NCBI GenBank assembly: GCA_030526455.1
Contig: JAUNCU010000113.1
Coordinates: 1-9,381, forward strand
Source: Bacteroidales bacterium
Lineage (GTDB): Bacteria > Bacteroidota > Bacteroidia > Bacteroidales > Muribaculaceae
Length of the DNA: 9,381 bases
Reading direction: 5' to 3'
Shown: one piece after another, positions 1-6,361 of the stretch
Layout: each line of letters opens with the position of its first letter
Numbering within the stretch: the stretch's first letter is position 1
Program-made: the position numbers and the translations under genes
The notes under the pieces: generated by a model
Told to the model about the DNA's origin: nothing
The model's input: the letters and a program-made list of their open reading frames with translations, nothing else
Databases searched by the model: none

Positions 1-17
1 ACAAAAATACCAAATAA

Positions 18-49
18 TTTGCATAGTAAGTTGGAATACAGTATCTTTG
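18..49 (+). promoter_or_regulatory. Bacteroidetes-type promoter for the first ATPase gene
   Basis: The sequence shows TTTG at 18-21 and TATCTTTG at 42-49, separated by 20 bp. This matches the known Bacteroidetes promoter pattern of a -33 TTTG and a -7 TAnnTTTG. Transcription would start near 54-57, about 20 bases before the ATG at 74. The element overlaps a possible upstream TTG start at 47, which argues against that start being used. Confidence 0.75.
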
Positions 50-73
50 CATCGAATAAAATTTTCAATCATT

Positions 74-1375
74 ATGAAGTATTTAAAACGTACCGCAGAC
101 GAGCATCTGAGTTTGTTGTTGGCGTCCTCTGGGGCTGTACTTATTGAGGGACCTAAATGGTGTGGTAAGACCACCACTGCCGAGCAGCAGGCCAACAGTG
201 TAATACGCCTTCAAGACCCTGATATGCGCGAAAGATATCAGAGCACTATCAATGTAAAACCCTCATTGCTGCTTGCAGGGGATACGCCTCGTCTCATCGA
301 TGAGTGGCAGGAGGCACCTGTGCTGTGGGATTCGGTGCGTGTGATGGTTGATAAGCGCAATGAATTTGGGCAGTTTATCATGACTGGTTCTAATTCTATC
401 GACCCTAAAAACAAGAGAGAATATATAAAGCACTCAGGAAGTGGGCGCATTGCAAAGATGCAGATGCTGCCTATGAGTCTGTATGAGTCATTAGAGTCGA
501 ATGGCGCAATTTCTTTAAAGGAACTGTTCGACAAGCAAGATCTGGACATTGACGGCATCACCTCCTCTATGTCGATTGAAGAGTTGATTTTTGCAGCATG
601 CCGTGGTGGATGGCCAGCGGCGCTGTATGCAAAGTTTGACAAGGCTAAACTGCAAGTTGCCAAGAACTATGTGCGCACGGTGTGCAGCACCGATGTGTCG
701 ACGGTAGATGGTGTCAGAAGAAACGAGAAGGTTGCCAGCGCCATTCTTCAGAGTTATGCTCGCAACATCTCCACTTTGGCAAAGAAGAGCGTGGTGTACC
801 GAGATGTCAACGAGCACCTGGAGGGTGTGAGCACTACGTCGTTCGACGCTTACCTTGATGCCTTAGAACGCTTATTCGTTATTCAAGATGTTGAAGCCTG
901 GAGCCCAGCCATACGTTCTGCTTCGGCCATACGCCGCGGTTCAAAGCGTGAATTTGTGGACCCATCCATTGCAGTAGCAGCATTAGGTCTGTCGCCAGAG
1001 GCTCTTAATACCGATTTGAAAACATTTGGCTTCTTGTTTGAATGCATGGCCATTCGCGACCTAAAGGCCTACTCAATGTCACTTGGCGGTTCGATGTCGT
1101 ATTATCACGACAGGTATGGCCTTGAAGCCGATGCCGTCCTGCATCTAGACGACGGGCGCTATGCGCTCATTGAATTCAAATTAGGAAGTCGTGAGATTGA
1201 AGAGGGAGCGCAACACCTTTTAGAGATTAAGAAACTGGTGCAAGAGCATAACGTCAGCGAAAAACAAATCAAACTCCACGAGCCCGACCTGATGATTGTG
1301 ATTACAGGAGGAGAGATGGCCTACACACGCCCCGACGGCGTGAAGGTTATCCCGCTGGCTTGCCTGAAAGACTGA
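74..1375 (+). CDS. AAA-type ATPase with C-terminal DUF4143 / nuclease-like domain
   Basis: This is a 433-residue cytoplasmic ATPase of the COG1373 type (AAA_14 plus DUF4143). Visible motifs are Walker A GPKWCGKTT (residues 26-34), Walker B RLIDEWQ (73-79), a sensor-like TGSNS (104-108), and the family-typical SGSGR...MLPMSLYE stretch (121-138). The C-terminal half ends in a pattern resembling a PD-(D/E)XK nuclease core: EAD (351-353), then IEFK with E367 and K369. The length is normal for the family. I chose ATG 74 because a consensus promoter ends at 49, and an in-frame TTG at 47 would lie inside it. The family is common and patchily distributed in Bacteroidetes. Its biological role is not settled; suggestions include DNA-related or toxin-like activity, and no target can be inferred here. 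The gene stands alone, with its own promoter and no partner. By eye it is less GC-rich than the genes from 1758 to 6973, which fits acquisition by transfer. Confidence 0.9.
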   Translation: MKYLKRTADEHLSLLLASSGAVLIEGPKWCGKTTTAEQQANSVIRLQDPDMRERYQSTINVKPSLLLAGDTPRLIDEWQEAPVLWDSVRVMVDKRNEFGQFIMTGSNSIDPKNKREYIKHSGSGRIAKMQMLPMSLYESLESNGAISLKELFDKQDLDIDGITSSMSIEELIFAACRGGWPAALYAKFDKAKLQVAKNYVRTVCSTDVSTVDGVRRNEKVASAILQSYARNISTLAKKSVVYRDVNEHLEGVSTTSFDAYLDALERLFVIQDVEAWSPAIRSASAIRRGSKREFVDPSIAVAALGLSPEALNTDLKTFGFLFECMAIRDLKAYSMSLGGSMSYYHDRYGLEADAVLHLDDGRYALIEFKLGSREIEEGAQHLLEIKKLVQEHNVSEKQIKLHEPDLMIVITGGEMAYTRPDGVKVIPLACLKD

Positions 1376-1400
1376 TTCGTGCTCACACCTAACAAAATAA

Positions 1401-1430
1401 ATTTGTGAATAATTCGTGTTAATTCGTGGC
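1401..1430. repeat. 10-bp tandem repeat, three units
   Basis: Three adjacent units read ATTTGTGAAT (1401-1410), AATTCGTGTT (1411-1420) and AATTCGTGGC (1421-1430). The last two share AATTCGTG exactly, and the first is a degenerate copy. From memory, similar AATTCGTG repeats occur between genes in many Bacteroidales genomes. I could not verify this here. Confidence 0.6.
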
Positions 1431-1452
1431 TCATATTCCTCACTTGTTGACT

Positions 1453-1476
1453 AGAGGCACTCGCTGCCTCTGCGAG
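1453..1476 (+). other. Two overlapping, mutually exclusive hairpins
   Basis: AGAGGCA (1453-1459) pairs perfectly with TGCCTCT (1465-1471) around the loop CTCGC. That loop (1460-1464) pairs perfectly with GCGAG (1472-1476) around TGCCTCT. The segments therefore follow the order a-b-a'-b'. No loop bases are left for a full pseudoknot, so the two hairpins are alternatives. No T-run follows directly, so a standard intrinsic terminator for the upstream ATPase is not well supported. Confidence 0.5.
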
Positions 1477-1580
1477 GAAAACTCTTAGATTGTTTTGGTG
1501 GATTGGGGGGATTTTGCTAATTTTGTGGTGGGAAATGGATTTTTACTAAATGGTCGTTTATTCACTGAACCACCATTTTT

Positions 1581-1727
1581 ATGCACTTCCCCTTTGTTCA
1601 AAATGAGATTGTTTTGAACCACACCATTCATAAATTGAAGCAAAACTACCTTCTTGCCACCGATGCGTGCGATGCTCTGAATCAGGCTATTTCGCAGATG
1701 GATTTTATGAAGATTTGTGGGTTTTGA
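1581..1727 (+). pseudogene. 48-codon open frame, possible gene remnant
   Basis: An ATG at 1581 opens a 48-codon frame ending at TGA 1725-1727. The peptide starts MHFPFVQNEIVLNHTIHKL and is mostly soluble, with a plausible amphipathic helix (LNQAISQMDFMK). I do not recognise it. The frame is closed upstream by TGA at 1566-1568, so little more can be recovered. No Bacteroidetes promoter lies just before it. It could be the tail of a decayed gene, a small real gene or chance, and I lean towards a remnant because the surroundings are repeat-rich and gene-poor. An 8-bp inverted repeat (1596-1619) lies inside it. Confidence 0.2.
1596..1619. repeat. 8-bp inverted repeat
   Basis: GTTCAAAA (1596-1603) and TTTTGAAC (1612-1619) are perfect inverted copies separated by 8 bases. 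The element could be a weak RNA hairpin or a protein-binding dyad. It lies within a possible gene remnant, and no function can be assigned. Confidence 0.45.
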
Positions 1728-1743
1728 CTTAATACTATATTTG
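1714..1743 (+). promoter_or_regulatory. Promoter for the small membrane protein
   Basis: TATATTTG at 1736-1743 fits the Bacteroidetes -7 consensus TAnnTTTG. TTTG at 1714-1717 lies 18 bp upstream and could be the -33 element. Transcription would start around 1748-1750, leaving a leader of only about 8-10 bases before the ATG at 1758. Confidence 0.6.
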
Positions 1744-1757
1744 AATCAGAAAACGTA

Positions 1758-2075
1758 ATGGGCAAACCATCAATAGGAATATTACTTGGCATTTCGCTTA
1801 TTCACCTGCTGGCCGCAATGTGCTTTTGCGACAGCATCACCGACGGATTCGTGTCGTGGGCTTACTGGGAGTCGATGATTCTCCCCGTGGCGATTGGCTA
1901 CGTGGTGAGCGCCGTGAACGAGACGAAAGGCGTACTGGCAGGCGTGGGCACCGCCATGCTGCTCTACGCCATTGCCTACGTGGTGGGCGCACAATACACA
2001 CTAGTGCCCATCTGGAGCCTGCTGATGATAGCCCTGGTGGTAATGGGCATCTCATCGGTAACGAAAGACCATTAA
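1758..2075 (+). CDS. Small membrane protein, four predicted helices, function unknown
   Basis: This is a 105-residue, strongly hydrophobic protein that I do not recognise as a named family. Four membrane segments can be placed by eye at about residues 5-22, 40-53, 58-76 and 82-99, with short polar links (CDSITDG near 24-30, NETKG at 54-58) and a charged end, TKDH. Two cysteines (22 and 24) sit near the end of the first helix. There is no cleavable signal or enzymatic motif. The start follows a consensus promoter ending at 1743. GC content matches the menA and operon genes downstream, suggesting it belongs to the core genome. It is transcribed towards menA and shares no operon with it. A block of 9-bp repeats begins 17 bases after its stop codon. 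Confidence 0.75.
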   Translation: MGKPSIGILLGISLIHLLAAMCFCDSITDGFVSWAYWESMILPVAIGYVVSAVNETKGVLAGVGTAMLLYAIAYVVGAQYTLVPIWSLLMIALVVMGISSVTKDH

Positions 2076-2091
2076 GGCACGGAGAATCACA

Positions 2092-2136
2092 TGCCGAAAA
2101 ATCCGGAAGTTTCGGAAAATCCGGAGACTCCGGAAA
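2092..2136. repeat. 9-bp tandem repeat block, about five units (consensus WTCCGGAAA)
   Basis: Successive 9-bp units are TGCCGAAAA (2092), ATCCGGAAG (2101), TTTCGGAAA (2110), ATCCGGAGA (2119) and CTCCGGAAA (2128). The TCCGGA or TTCGGA core recurs exactly every 9 bases at 2102, 2111, 2120 and 2129. Within it TCCGGAGACTCCGGA (2120-2134) is a perfect inverted repeat, able to form a 6-bp hairpin with a 3-base loop and followed by the T-rich stretch 2137-2150. The block lies between the convergent ends of the small membrane gene and menA, so it could also help end transcription. The period is a multiple of three and keeps the frame of the upstream gene. Confidence 0.75.
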
Positions 2137-2178
2137 TTTCTTCTTTTCTAACTTCTAATTTATAATCTCTAATCTCTT

Positions 2179-3090
2179 CTACATCAGCAGCATCACGCAT
2201 AGGGCTATGGTGAAGAGGAGCATGTTGCGGGCGGTGGCGCCTAGCACTGGGTTGAGGGCTGGGCCTTCGGCGTGGGTGAGGCGGTGCCAGGTGGCGAAGT
2301 GCAGCGCGAGATAGAGCACGATGGGGACGAGGAACCACCAGCCTGAGGTGAAGTAGAGGCGCACCCACAGCACACCCGGGATGGAGAGCGCCAGCAGGCC
2401 GTTGAGCAGATAGGCAAAGGCGGCAGGCTTTCGGCCAAACACCACCACCGAGGTGCGTTTGCCCGCCTCGCGATCGTCGTCCACGTCGCGATAATTATTC
2501 ACCAGCAGCACATTCACGCCCATAAATCCAATGGCGATGCCCGCCATCACGGCAAAGGGATGAAACGTCTCGGTGATCACATAATAGGAGAAAATCACGG
2601 GCACAAGGCCGTAGAACGCCATCACGGTGGGTTCGCCCAGGGCATGGTAACTGAGCGGATAAGGTCCCGCGCTGTAGGCGAAGGCGAAGATGGCGATAAG
2701 GATGCCGGCAGCGATGAGCATGAGCCAGTTGCGATAGCCATCGCCGGGGTCGACCACCGCGAGCGTGGAGAGTCCCACCAGGCAGGTAGCCACCAGCGTT
2801 CCCACCATGGCACGGCACATGGCGCGCGGCGTGATGTCGCCCTCGGTGACGCCGCGTCGAGGGCCCACACGGCCCTTCTTGTCGGTGCCGGCCTTGAAGT
2901 CGAAATATTCGTTGGCAAGATTCGACACAATCTGCGCCAGCACGGCGAATACCACACACAGCAGCGAAGGCAGCAGGCGGAACTGACCGTTGAACTTCGC
3001 CAGGCCCATGGCGATAAGCACCCCGCTGACAGACACAGGCAGCGTGCGCAGGCGAATCGCCTCAATCCATATCTTGATTTTCTTCATCAT
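2179..3090 (-). CDS. menA: 1,4-dihydroxy-2-naphthoate polyprenyltransferase
   Basis: MenA joins a polyprenyl chain to 1,4-dihydroxy-2-naphthoate in the inner membrane, making demethylmenaquinone in vitamin K2 synthesis. The 303-residue protein shows both Asp-rich motifs of the UbiA superfamily: NLANEYFDFKAGTD (57-70), which binds the prenyl diphosphate through magnesium, and NNYRDVDDDREAGKRT (198-213), a typical MenA signature. SAGPYPLSYHALGE (140-153) is also characteristic. The remainder forms about eight or nine membrane helices, and the length is normal. I placed the start at ATG 3090 (ATG 3087 is also possible). The in-frame TTG at 3114 lies inside the -7 promoter element and so cannot be translated from that transcript. 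The other men genes are absent from this window. It is divergent from the lipoprotein operon and converges on the small membrane gene. Confidence 0.95.
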   Translation of the reverse strand: MMKKIKIWIEAIRLRTLPVSVSGVLIAMGLAKFNGQFRLLPSLLCVVFAVLAQIVSNLANEYFDFKAGTDKKGRVGPRRGVTEGDITPRAMCRAMVGTLVATCLVGLSTLAVVDPGDGYRNWLMLIAAGILIAIFAFAYSAGPYPLSYHALGEPTVMAFYGLVPVIFSYYVITETFHPFAVMAGIAIGFMGVNVLLVNNYRDVDDDREAGKRTSVVVFGRKPAAFAYLLNGLLALSIPGVLWVRLYFTSGWWFLVPIVLYLALHFATWHRLTHAEGPALNPVLGATARNMLLFTIALCVMLLM

Positions 3091-3111
3091 TTTTTTCGCA
3101 AATATTTGGCG

Positions 3112-3119
3112 CAAAATTA
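3112..3119 (-). promoter_or_regulatory. menA promoter (-7 element)
   Basis: On the minus strand 3119-3112 reads TAATTTTG, an exact TAnnTTTG -7 element. Transcription would begin near 3104-3107, about 15 bases before the ATG at 3090. No clear -33 TTTG is present at the usual spacing. The same 8 bases recur in the opposite direction at 3142-3149. Confidence 0.6.
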
Positions 3120-3141
3120 CAAAAAACTAAAGAATTCTGCC

Positions 3142-3149
3142 TAATTTTG
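3142..3149 (+). promoter_or_regulatory. Promoter of the lipoprotein operon (-7 element)
   Basis: TAATTTTG at 3142-3149 fits TAnnTTTG exactly. Transcription would start near 3155-3157, giving a leader of about 35 bases before the ATG at 3191. Its -33 region would fall over the -7 element of menA (3112-3119), and no good TTTG is found there. Confidence 0.6.
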
Positions 3150-3190
3150 CAAGAATAAGATGAATCGGTAGAAATCCCTGCTGCACCACT

Positions 3191-4222
3191 ATGCTGAAAC
3201 GATACTTAATCATACTGATAGGCCTGCTGGCAATGGCGGGCTGCAACCGCAAGGCCGGCAAGGTGCCAGAGCCGGAGCGCTCGGTATACTACTGGCGCAC
3301 CACCCTGCACTTCTCCGATGCCGAGCGGCAGTGGCTCAAGGAGCACCAGGTGAAAAAACTCTTCCTGCGCTTCTTCGACGTGGTGCCCGGCAGCGACGAA
3401 GGCACCAAGCCCAACGCCACGCTGCGCTTCACCGACTCCATCCCATCGGGCATGGAGGTGGTGCCCACGGTGTTTATCACCGAAGACTGCTTCAGCGAAG
3501 GCTGGCGCACCGACAATCTGCCCAGCCTGCTGGTGGACCGCATTCTGCAGATGTGTGAAACCCACGACATCGCCCAGCCGCGCGAGATACAACTCGACTG
3601 CGACTGGACCCGCAGCAGCGAAACCGGCTACTTCCACCTGCTGCAGCAAGTGGGCTCACTGCTGCACGCCAAGGGCATGCGCCTGAGCGCCACCATAAGG
3701 CTGCACCAGTTGCGCATGACGCCACCGCCAGTGGACTACGGCGCACTGATGCTCTACAACACGGGCGACGCCACCGACCGCCGCTGCCCCAACCCCATCC
3801 TGAGCATGGAAGCCGTGGAGCCCTACCTGAAGCACCTGGCCGACTATGAGTTGCCGCTCTGCGCCGCCTATCCCGTGTTTGGCTGGAAACTGCTCTTCGG
3901 CGGCGACAAATTCAAAGCCATCGCCTACGATGTGGATCTGAACGACACCACCCTGCTGCGCCGCCGAAGCGCCGACACCTACGTGGCCATCTCCAGCCGC
4001 GAAATCGCCAGCGGTCCAGCCGCCGACGCCGTGGAGGCACACATCAACCCCGGCGACGAGATTCTGGTGCGCGAAGTGCCCTTCAGCCTGCTGCAGGCGC
4101 TGAAAAAGCGCGTGGAGGAATACGCGCCCCACATCCACGAGCAAGTGATCATCTACGATTTGAAAACTGAAAATATAAAACGCTATAACCCCGACGAATA
4201 TGAAACGATTTATCATCCTTAG
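3191..4222 (+). CDS. Envelope lipoprotein with probable TIM-barrel domain (DUF3142-like)
   Basis: The 343-residue protein begins with a lipoprotein signal (MLKRYLIILIGLLAMAGC). Cys18 would be lipidated and the mature protein anchored in the envelope. The body has alternating strand and helix segments in the style of a TIM barrel: VYYWRTTLHF (32-41), KLFLRFFDV (56-64), QLDCDWTRS (134-142), LSATIRLHQL (165-174), YGALMLYN (183-190) and KAIAYDVDL (242-250). The QLDCDWT strand followed by a helix and a [S/T]-x-T strand reminds me of DUF3142 proteins, relatives of glycoside hydrolases. That match comes from memory, and no catalytic pair is established. It is the first gene of an operon: its last 23 bases overlap the start of the next gene in another frame, implying translational coupling. 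A role in handling surface or cell-wall carbohydrate is conceivable but is inference. Confidence 0.8.
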   Translation: MLKRYLIILIGLLAMAGCNRKAGKVPEPERSVYYWRTTLHFSDAERQWLKEHQVKKLFLRFFDVVPGSDEGTKPNATLRFTDSIPSGMEVVPTVFITEDCFSEGWRTDNLPSLLVDRILQMCETHDIAQPREIQLDCDWTRSSETGYFHLLQQVGSLLHAKGMRLSATIRLHQLRMTPPPVDYGALMLYNTGDATDRRCPNPILSMEAVEPYLKHLADYELPLCAAYPVFGWKLLFGGDKFKAIAYDVDLNDTTLLRRRSADTYVAISSREIASGPAADAVEAHINPGDEILVREVPFSLLQALKKRVEEYAPHIHEQVIIYDLKTENIKRYNPDEYETIYHP

Positions 4223-6344
4223 CATCTTCATTGCCAGCATGATGGCAGCATTGGCCTGCGGGCCGAGTGCGCGTCCGCGCTACTATGTGTTCAGCGTGTT
4301 TCCCACCACCCAGTGGCAGCAAGTGGGCTACACCGAAATGGTGAAATACTGGACCGACTACACTGGCAAGGCCGATGTGGAGATGGACGTGGAATACCTC
4401 TCGCTCGTGGATTTGGACAAATTTGAAGCGTCCGACAACGCGCTCGTGAAGGCCGCCCTGAAAAAGGGCGACAACGAAACCGTGAAGTATCTGAAGCGCC
4501 TCATCGCCTACCTCAAGATCAGCGACCGCATGAATCCCAACGCATGGCAGTATCCATCGAAGGAAGACATGGAGGAGATGAAGAAGGAACTTCGCAACAT
4601 TCGCAACAGCGCGCGCGTGGGGAAAATCAAGGGGAAATACCAGGCACAATACGCGCTGCTGGAAATGCGCTGCAACATGGCGCTCGACCAGACTGAGTTG
4701 AATAAGAAGGTATGGACCTCCAGCACCTATAAGTTGCCCGAAAGTCCCTACCGCAACATGGCAAAGGGTCTCTACGCCCACGCCCTTGTGAAGGAGGGCA
4801 AGATTCACGACGCCATCAAAATCTACAGCAGCCTCGGCGACATTGCCAGCATCAAGTGGCTCGTGCGCAAGAAGCGCAACCTCAAGGGCATCGAGGAAGA
4901 ATATGCCGCCGACCCCAACTCGGCCACCCTCCACTTCCTGGTGCAGGACTTCGTGAACAACGCCCAAGAAACTAAAGACAATGCCCACAACCTGGAGATG
5001 ATGCAATACGTGGAAGCCACCACGCTCTACGACGACGAGATTCGCCGCTTCATCGCCTTTGCCAAGCAGGTGGTGGCCGAGGGCAAAACCCAGAGCCCTG
5101 CCATGTGGCAAGCAGCGGCGGGCTACCTCACCAGTATGCTGGGCAACGACGCCGAGGCATCATCCATGCTCCTCGAGGCCATGAACATGGCGGGAACCGG
5201 CCGCATGAAGGACAACGCACGCGTGTGCCGCATGGCGGTGGAAAGCAAGAAGGCTGAAAACAACAGCGACTATCACAACTATATCTACACCGAACTGAAG
5301 TGGCTCGCCAATAAGAGCATGGCAGCAAAAGCCAGCGGCGACATGCACTACAACCAGATGGTGGAGCGTTTCGTGTATGAAAACCTCGCCCCTGGATATA
5401 TGAAAAACGGCAACGCATCGCTCGCCACCAATCTCATCGCCCTCGCCGACAAGCAATGCGCCTACTTCGACCACACCCGTTCGCTCATCGATAACCGTGG
5501 CGAATTCTGGACACAAATCGACGAACTCACCGCTGCCGAAATGCAGGAATACAAGCGCTACATGCAAGCCGGCAACCACGGCAGCACTCTGGAGCAGATG
5601 CTCGTGGAAGTGGTGGGAAAAAGCATCAGCGAAAGCGACTACAACGACCTCATAGGCACCAAACTCATGCGCGAAGGCAAGTTTGAGCCCGCTATCCCCT
5701 ATCTGAAGCAAGTACCGCTGTCCTATATCTCAAAGCAGGCCATCAGCCCCTACATGGCACAGCGCTCTTTCCGCAAGGAATACTGGATGGGACGCCAGCC
5801 GCTGAAAGGCGACGCTTACACCCCCGTGCAGGTGCGCAGCAACCAGAAACTGGAATTCTGCGAAGCCGTGGTGGCGCTGGAAAATTCGCCACGCTCCGAA
5901 GCCAACGACTACCGCCTCGCCACGCTCCTCTACCAGGCCAGTTACAAGGGCGACTGCTGGTATCTCACCCGCTACGGCGTGAGCGTGTACGACAGCGTGC
6001 GCTACCGCGACGAGGCGCTGCTCATCTCGCAGACCATCGACCTGCTGAAGGCACCCGCCGCCTCCAAAGATTTCAGAACCAAGGAGAAAGCGCTCTACGC
6101 TCTCGCTTCGATTCCGCAAGGCGAAGAACTCTTCACAGGCGAATACGTGGGCAAGGACTACACCTATGTGAAGCGCGTGAACAAGAACACGCCACAATAC
6201 ACCGCATTTGAGAACCTGCTCGCCTTCTATCAGGCCAACCCCGCCAAGACATCGGCCTTCGTGAAGAAATGCGACGTGCTCAAGCAGTTCCGCACCCTCA
6301 CCCAGCCCAAAAAGAAAACCGCCGCCAAGCGACGCAAAAGATAA
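4200..6344 (+). CDS. Large exported TPR-like helical repeat protein, function unknown
   Basis: This 714-residue protein has an N-terminal export signal (residues 1-20, ending ALACG). Cys20 may be lipidated, but the residue at -3 is Ala, so the lipobox is weak. The mature part begins RPRYYVFSVFP and is almost entirely helical. A clear TPR-like pair is seen at about 185-213 (GLYAHALVKEGKIHDAIKIY), and further helix-turn-helix repeats cover most of the chain (for example the AAAGYLTSMLGNDAEASSML stretch). This suggests a periplasmic or outer-membrane scaffold that binds partners. The last 14 residues, TQPKKKTAAKRRKR, form a strikingly basic tail. It overlaps the preceding lipoprotein gene by 23 bases and is followed after 17 bases by a small lipoprotein gene, so the three are probably made together. 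I recognise no enzymatic motif. Long open frames on the opposite strand are by-products of its GC-rich codon use. Confidence 0.85.
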   Translation: MKRFIILSIFIASMMAALACGPSARPRYYVFSVFPTTQWQQVGYTEMVKYWTDYTGKADVEMDVEYLSLVDLDKFEASDNALVKAALKKGDNETVKYLKRLIAYLKISDRMNPNAWQYPSKEDMEEMKKELRNIRNSARVGKIKGKYQAQYALLEMRCNMALDQTELNKKVWTSSTYKLPESPYRNMAKGLYAHALVKEGKIHDAIKIYSSLGDIASIKWLVRKKRNLKGIEEEYAADPNSATLHFLVQDFVNNAQETKDNAHNLEMMQYVEATTLYDDEIRRFIAFAKQVVAEGKTQSPAMWQAAAGYLTSMLGNDAEASSMLLEAMNMAGTGRMKDNARVCRMAVESKKAENNSDYHNYIYTELKWLANKSMAAKASGDMHYNQMVERFVYENLAPGYMKNGNASLATNLIALADKQCAYFDHTRSLIDNRGEFWTQIDELTAAEMQEYKRYMQAGNHGSTLEQMLVEVVGKSISESDYNDLIGTKLMREGKFEPAIPYLKQVPLSYISKQAISPYMAQRSFRKEYWMGRQPLKGDAYTPVQVRSNQKLEFCEAVVALENSPRSEANDYRLATLLYQASYKGDCWYLTRYGVSVYDSVRYRDEALLISQTIDLLKAPAASKDFRTKEKALYALASIPQGEELFTGEYVGKDYTYVKRVNKNTPQYTAFENLLAFYQANPAKTSAFVKKCDVLKQFRTLTQPKKKTAAKRRKR

Positions 6345-6361
6345 GCAACCGTAACAAAAAA

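Larger units (their letters stand above)
1376..1757. other. Gene-poor intergenic stretch with repeats and hairpins
   Basis: This 382-base stretch has no convincing gene. It contains three tandem copies of a 10-bp unit (1401-1430), two mutually exclusive hairpins (1453-1476), an 11-bp direct repeat AGATTGTTTTG (1487-1497 and 1606-1616), an 8-bp inverted repeat (1596-1619), a 48-codon open frame (1581-1727) and a promoter for the next gene (1714-1743). The mixture of repeats and a small open frame looks like decayed sequence between an accessory ATPase gene and the GC-rich core, but no parent gene is recognisable. Confidence 0.6.

Noticed and set aside
47..73. A TTG start that would lengthen the first ATPase by nine residues
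   Set aside because: It overlaps the -7 promoter element (42-49), so the transcript would begin after it. ATG 74 fits the family.
3091..3114. A TTG start that would lengthen MenA by eight residues
   Set aside because: It lies in the -7 promoter element. ATG 3090 gives a normal MenA N-terminus.
2560..3144. A 194-codon plus-strand frame inside menA
   Set aside because: menA is certain from its two Asp-rich motifs. The opposing translation is rich in His, Arg and Gly, typical of an antisense shadow.
4149..5111. A 320-codon open frame on the minus strand opposite the lipoprotein and TPR-like genes
   Set aside because: It is the mirror of GC-rich codon use in the plus-strand genes. Its translation is full of His, Val and Gly runs, has no domain, and the plus-strand genes have signal peptides and tight spacing.
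5160..6197. Two further minus-strand open frames (5160-5711 and 5730-6197) inside the TPR-like gene
   Set aside because: They show the same shadow composition, no promoter and no recognisable protein features.
6269..6361. An in-frame ATG upstream of the small lipoprotein
   Set aside because: It lies inside the preceding gene and would bury the export signal behind 31 polar residues.
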